Part shown: positions 61,356 to 64,000 of the stretch, one piece after another
How the letters are laid out: every line of letters starts with the position of its first letter
Numbering within the stretch: the stretch's first letter is position 1
DNA from: Eumeta japonica
Taxonomy: Eukaryota; Arthropoda; Insecta; Lepidoptera; Psychidae
Length of the DNA: 64,000 nt
Assembly: GCA_005406025.1 (NCBI GenBank)
Contig: BGZK01002018.1
Location: forward strand, 21,867 to 85,866
Reading direction: 5' to 3'
The notes under the pieces: generated by a model
What the model was told of the DNA's origin: nothing
Database searches by the model: none
What the model saw: only the letters and a program-made list of their open reading frames with translations
Position numbers and translations under genes: made by a program

Positions 61356-61379
61356 CGTCCTGCATGGGCATGCAGGACG
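61356..61379. repeat. Perfect 11-bp palindromic arms
   Basis: CGTCCTGCATG, GG, CATGCAGGACG. Perfect inverted repeat 40 bp before the MITE at 61420. Confidence 0.95.
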
Positions 61380-61419
61380 ATGACAAGTGTCATTCTATCA
61401 AAGGTCAGTAGATCCCTCT

Positions 61420-61663
61420 TAGGGAACGTCTGTTGATTGCGTGAGGTTTTTTAAAAACTTAAAAACTTCCACGCGCGGACCCCCCCCCCCAACTCTCCAT
61501 GAAGATATTTGATAAGATGTGGATAGACTCCCAGGCAAGTGAGATATTTCTCATACCTTGTTCACGCAAAACTTTCCACTCCTCTCACCCCTGAACGAGA
61601 TTTAGCGAGGTTTTGCCAGACCCCTCCTCCATTGAGCTCACGTAAATTATGGATGATTCCCTA
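61420..61663. mobile_element. MITE, same family, diverged copy 2
   Basis: The left end is TAGGGAACGTCTGTTGATTG and the right end, as reverse complement, TAGGGAATCATCCATAATTT, both continuing into CGTGAG. An internal poly-C run at about 61480 is shared with the copy at 21185. It lies upstream of CUB exon 1 (intronic if earlier exons exist). Confidence 0.72.
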
Positions 61664-62131
61664 TGGGTTTGAATGATCAGTCATAGAGTGCAAATTTTAG
61701 TATAAAAATATGATTTGAAAGGCGGTATTTTTATTGCATTATATTAGAAATTCAGTTATGATACATACATTATTAAAAATGACTCCTTAGTATTTCACAT
61801 CACAATAATTGCGTGTTTGTACGAGATGCTTGTTAACAACCATACGTAACATATAAAGCTATTCTACATTTTCTATACTATTAAAATAGACGATAGTTTA
61901 TGCAAAGAAATGCAATACAAATGAAAAAAAAACACTACGTTGTTACACTTTTTTTCATGTTTCCCACATGGAATAGTTGTAAGCACTTTAATCCCCTATA
62001 ATTAGAAAAACAAGTAGTAGTCGACTATTACTTTGAAACTAGTGTAATTTTAAGCGCACCAGCCTTGCGTGCAAAGTTCATAAGCCTTGTCGAAATATGT
62101 GTCATACGTTGATGTTTGCTGAAAAAAAAAT

Positions 62132-62183
62132 CAGTTTCTGTTACATGCATGGAATGGGCATTCCATACATGAAACAGAAACTG
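62132..62183. repeat. Palindrome, 25-bp arms, 2-nt centre
   Basis: Arms 62132-62156 and 62159-62183 (CAGTTTCTGTT...GGAATG and CATTCC...AACAGAAACTG) pair at 23 of 25 positions around GG. Flanking A-run and T-run extend the symmetry. It is too tight a turn for a typical miRNA precursor. Confidence 0.9.
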
Positions 62184-63411
62184 TTTTTATTTAACTACCA
62201 AACTAAGTAGCGGCTTATATAAAACACCTACACTATAAATTTCAATATACTTCTATAAAATCAATATACTTCTTGTAGTTTTTGAGTAAAATGCCTGTGA
62301 CATACGGACGGACGGACGGACATGACGAAACTATAAGGGTTTCGTTTTAATGATATTGGCTCGAAAGACCTTAACATACGATGGACAGCAACGTGACACT
62401 AAGCTTGTTTCGTTAATGCTTACTATTTTTCCTGTTATTACGTGCGGAACCTTATAGAACTTCATATCAAACTTTACGACATATGTTACGATTATCATTG
62501 TAACATAAGTCGAATTGAAAAATTTCTCATTACCAAAATTTAAGTGCGTCTGAATAGTTCTTATTCTAATAGTTTTAGAGCAAACATTATTGTTAATATT
62601 TGATTTCGCATTACGAAAGAACTTCAGTGTACGATTTCTAAATACATACATATATACTTAGCTCGAAGTTAGATAACAAGAAAGCCAAACATCAACTGAA
62701 GTAAGTGCAAGTTAAATTCACTTAGTTCAACATGAAAAGGACATATTGCTTTGCTCCTGTACATTGAATAGAAACAACAGCGAATAATTGTTTATTTTTC
62801 CTAACGAGCATTTTTTACCTGTCGTTTCCGGTTATGGTCCAGCAATGACTTTCGTATATCAAATTCTTTTAGAAGAAATAGAAATTATTATCGAATTACC
62901 TGTTATCAAAATGTGGAACTAATTAATCCGTATAAAAAAATTATCATTGTAAATCTATAAGTCCTTATATTTTTGCTGCAACAGAGTATGTTGAAATTCA
63001 CACACTTCATTTTATTATTTAATTATAAAATAATCGATATAATTAATTTCATTTCAAAGAGTGGCGGTAGCTAATTGCTTAAAGCATCGGCTTCAAACCA
63101 GGAATTACTACGTTCCATTTTGATCATGTACGAATCGACCAATGTGTTTCAAAAATTCAAGTCTAATCAAACTACACACTCCGCGCCTCGAAGAGCGGAT
63201 GTTGCCATCACATCGGTGACAACGGTCTTTAGCAGTTCCCGATCCTTACTGAACCAGCGTGAAGGGCGAAAGGTTCAGGGCCCTCGATATGAAATAAATA
63301 GATTTTGGGAGAATGTGCTGCAGCAGTGGGGTAAAATCCTGATGTAGGTGAATTCCATTACTAGCCATATTACGTCGTTTGGAATTAATATTTGTTTTTA
63401 ATATATACTAA

Positions 63412-63464
63412 TATCTATACGTCACATACTACATGTACAAAATGTAGTATGTGACGTACAGATA
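63412..63464. repeat. Near-perfect hairpin, 23-bp arms, 7-nt loop
   Basis: Left arm 63412-63434, right arm 63442-63464: 22 of 23 positions pair (TACGTCACATACTACAT with ATGTAGTATGTGACGTA). Loop GTACAAA. It could be the core of a palindromic mobile element or a hairpin RNA; the sequence alone does not decide. Confidence 0.9.
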
Positions 63465-64000
63465 TATCTGTAGTAATTTAAATTTTAAAAATATAAATTA
63501 TTATAATAATTGATTTAATTGCAATAAACGATTAGTTTCACTATTCTTTAGTAAGTTTTCTCCGACGTCACTTTTGGTAATAGGGTAGTATTTAAAGCTA
63601 AAATTAACGTAATTCCGATTCGGAAACAAGAAGGAGAAAAGCCGGTGAAAATTCTCTAACAACCTTTTCTTCAATGTCACAACGTAATCTGGAAAATCAA
63701 TATCCAAATGTTGGTCATGAAAGTTTTCATTTACGAAAAAAAACGTACATACTCACTCATAACAAAATCTATTAAAACTTCACAGTGTATTTCTGGGAAT
63801 TCTAAGCGTATATTCTCACCCGATATTCCTCCAATATTTATACATATTATGGCAGACCTCCTACTGACAGAAACCGATAATATTATGTTTTCGTACTGGT
63901 AATAAGTAAATTCAAAGATTTTTTAAACAAACTTTCAGCTCTCTCTGAATTTTGCACCTACAGATGTATGCAATGCACATATATCTCTTGAATGTTTTTT

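Larger units (their letters stand above)
60800..64000. other. Region upstream of CUB exon 1, no exon found
   Basis: Holds the MITE at 61420, hairpins at 61356, 62132 and 63412, and a short stretch at 63060-63110 with a tRNA-like look (GTGGCGGTAGCTAATTGC, CTTCAAACCAGG) that may be SINE debris. A plus-strand frame at 60949-61134 ends HSFYVLLKGKVV and looks faintly protein-like but has no support. No preceding CUB exon was seen. Confidence 0.4.

Noticed and set aside
63412..63464. MicroRNA gene call
   Set aside because: The stem is good but the loop is short and there is no expression or conservation evidence, so it is kept only as a hairpin.
1..64000. CRISPR array, bacterial operons or integrated prophage
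   Set aside because: No regularly spaced short repeats, no ribosome binding sites or operon-like gene order; introns and SINE/LINE content show nuclear insect DNA.

Overview
The window looks like nuclear DNA from an insect, most likely a moth or butterfly. It is AT-rich, with short GC-rich exons separated by long introns with GT-AG splice sites. It carries a tRNA-derived SINE of lepidopteran type, many copies of a dispersed element ending in a 'gcgaagc...ggaaagctagt'-type sequence, mariner and LINE remnants, and MITEs. There are no operons or bacterial features. Few open reading frames exceed 100 codons, and none of those is an ordinary intact gene.

The main content is one large minus-strand gene. 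Nine exons can be placed between 60795 and 12011 with matching splice phases: 60795-60640, 55929-55814, 38602-38428, 29260-29132, 29045-28879, 28409-28168, 19540-19248, 15222-15041 and 12232-12011. Joined, they encode about 560 residues of a protein made of successive CUB-type domains (end of one, two more, start of a fourth). Its layout resembles the insect proteins annotated as suppressor of lurcher 1 (SOL-1-like), which in C. elegans is a membrane auxiliary subunit of AMPA-type glutamate receptors. The N-terminus lies beyond 64000. The 3' end is either the exon at 12011 (stop with an overlapping AATAAA) or lies beyond position 1. One exon (28168-28409) carries an apparent one-base frameshift.

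A small plus-strand gene is nested in the intron between the exons at 38428 and 29260. It has three exons (34963-34974, 35062-35137, 35269-35339) with good splice sites and encodes a 52-residue cysteine-rich protein with two CxxC pairs.

The rest is intron and flank holding repeats. 1-12000: MITE-like elements, dispersed repeat tails and some GC-rich islands. 12-29 kb: the exon cluster, a SINE, a seven-copy 89-bp minisatellite, and a 223-bp direct repeat flanking the exon at 19248-19540. 29-38 kb: the small gene, a roughly 435-bp diverged local duplication, and a GC-rich two-strand ORF island. 38-50 kb: a degraded mariner (41639-42800), dispersed elements, an (AT)n run and a 48.2-48.7 kb hairpin-bearing element. 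50-55 kb: two LINE 3' fragments, a broken THAP-type ORF and a 557-bp element with 13-bp perfect inverted ends. 55-64 kb: the first two exons, one MITE and several sharp hairpins.

All calls come from reading translations, splice sites and repeats by eye. Homology assignments are from memory of family patterns.
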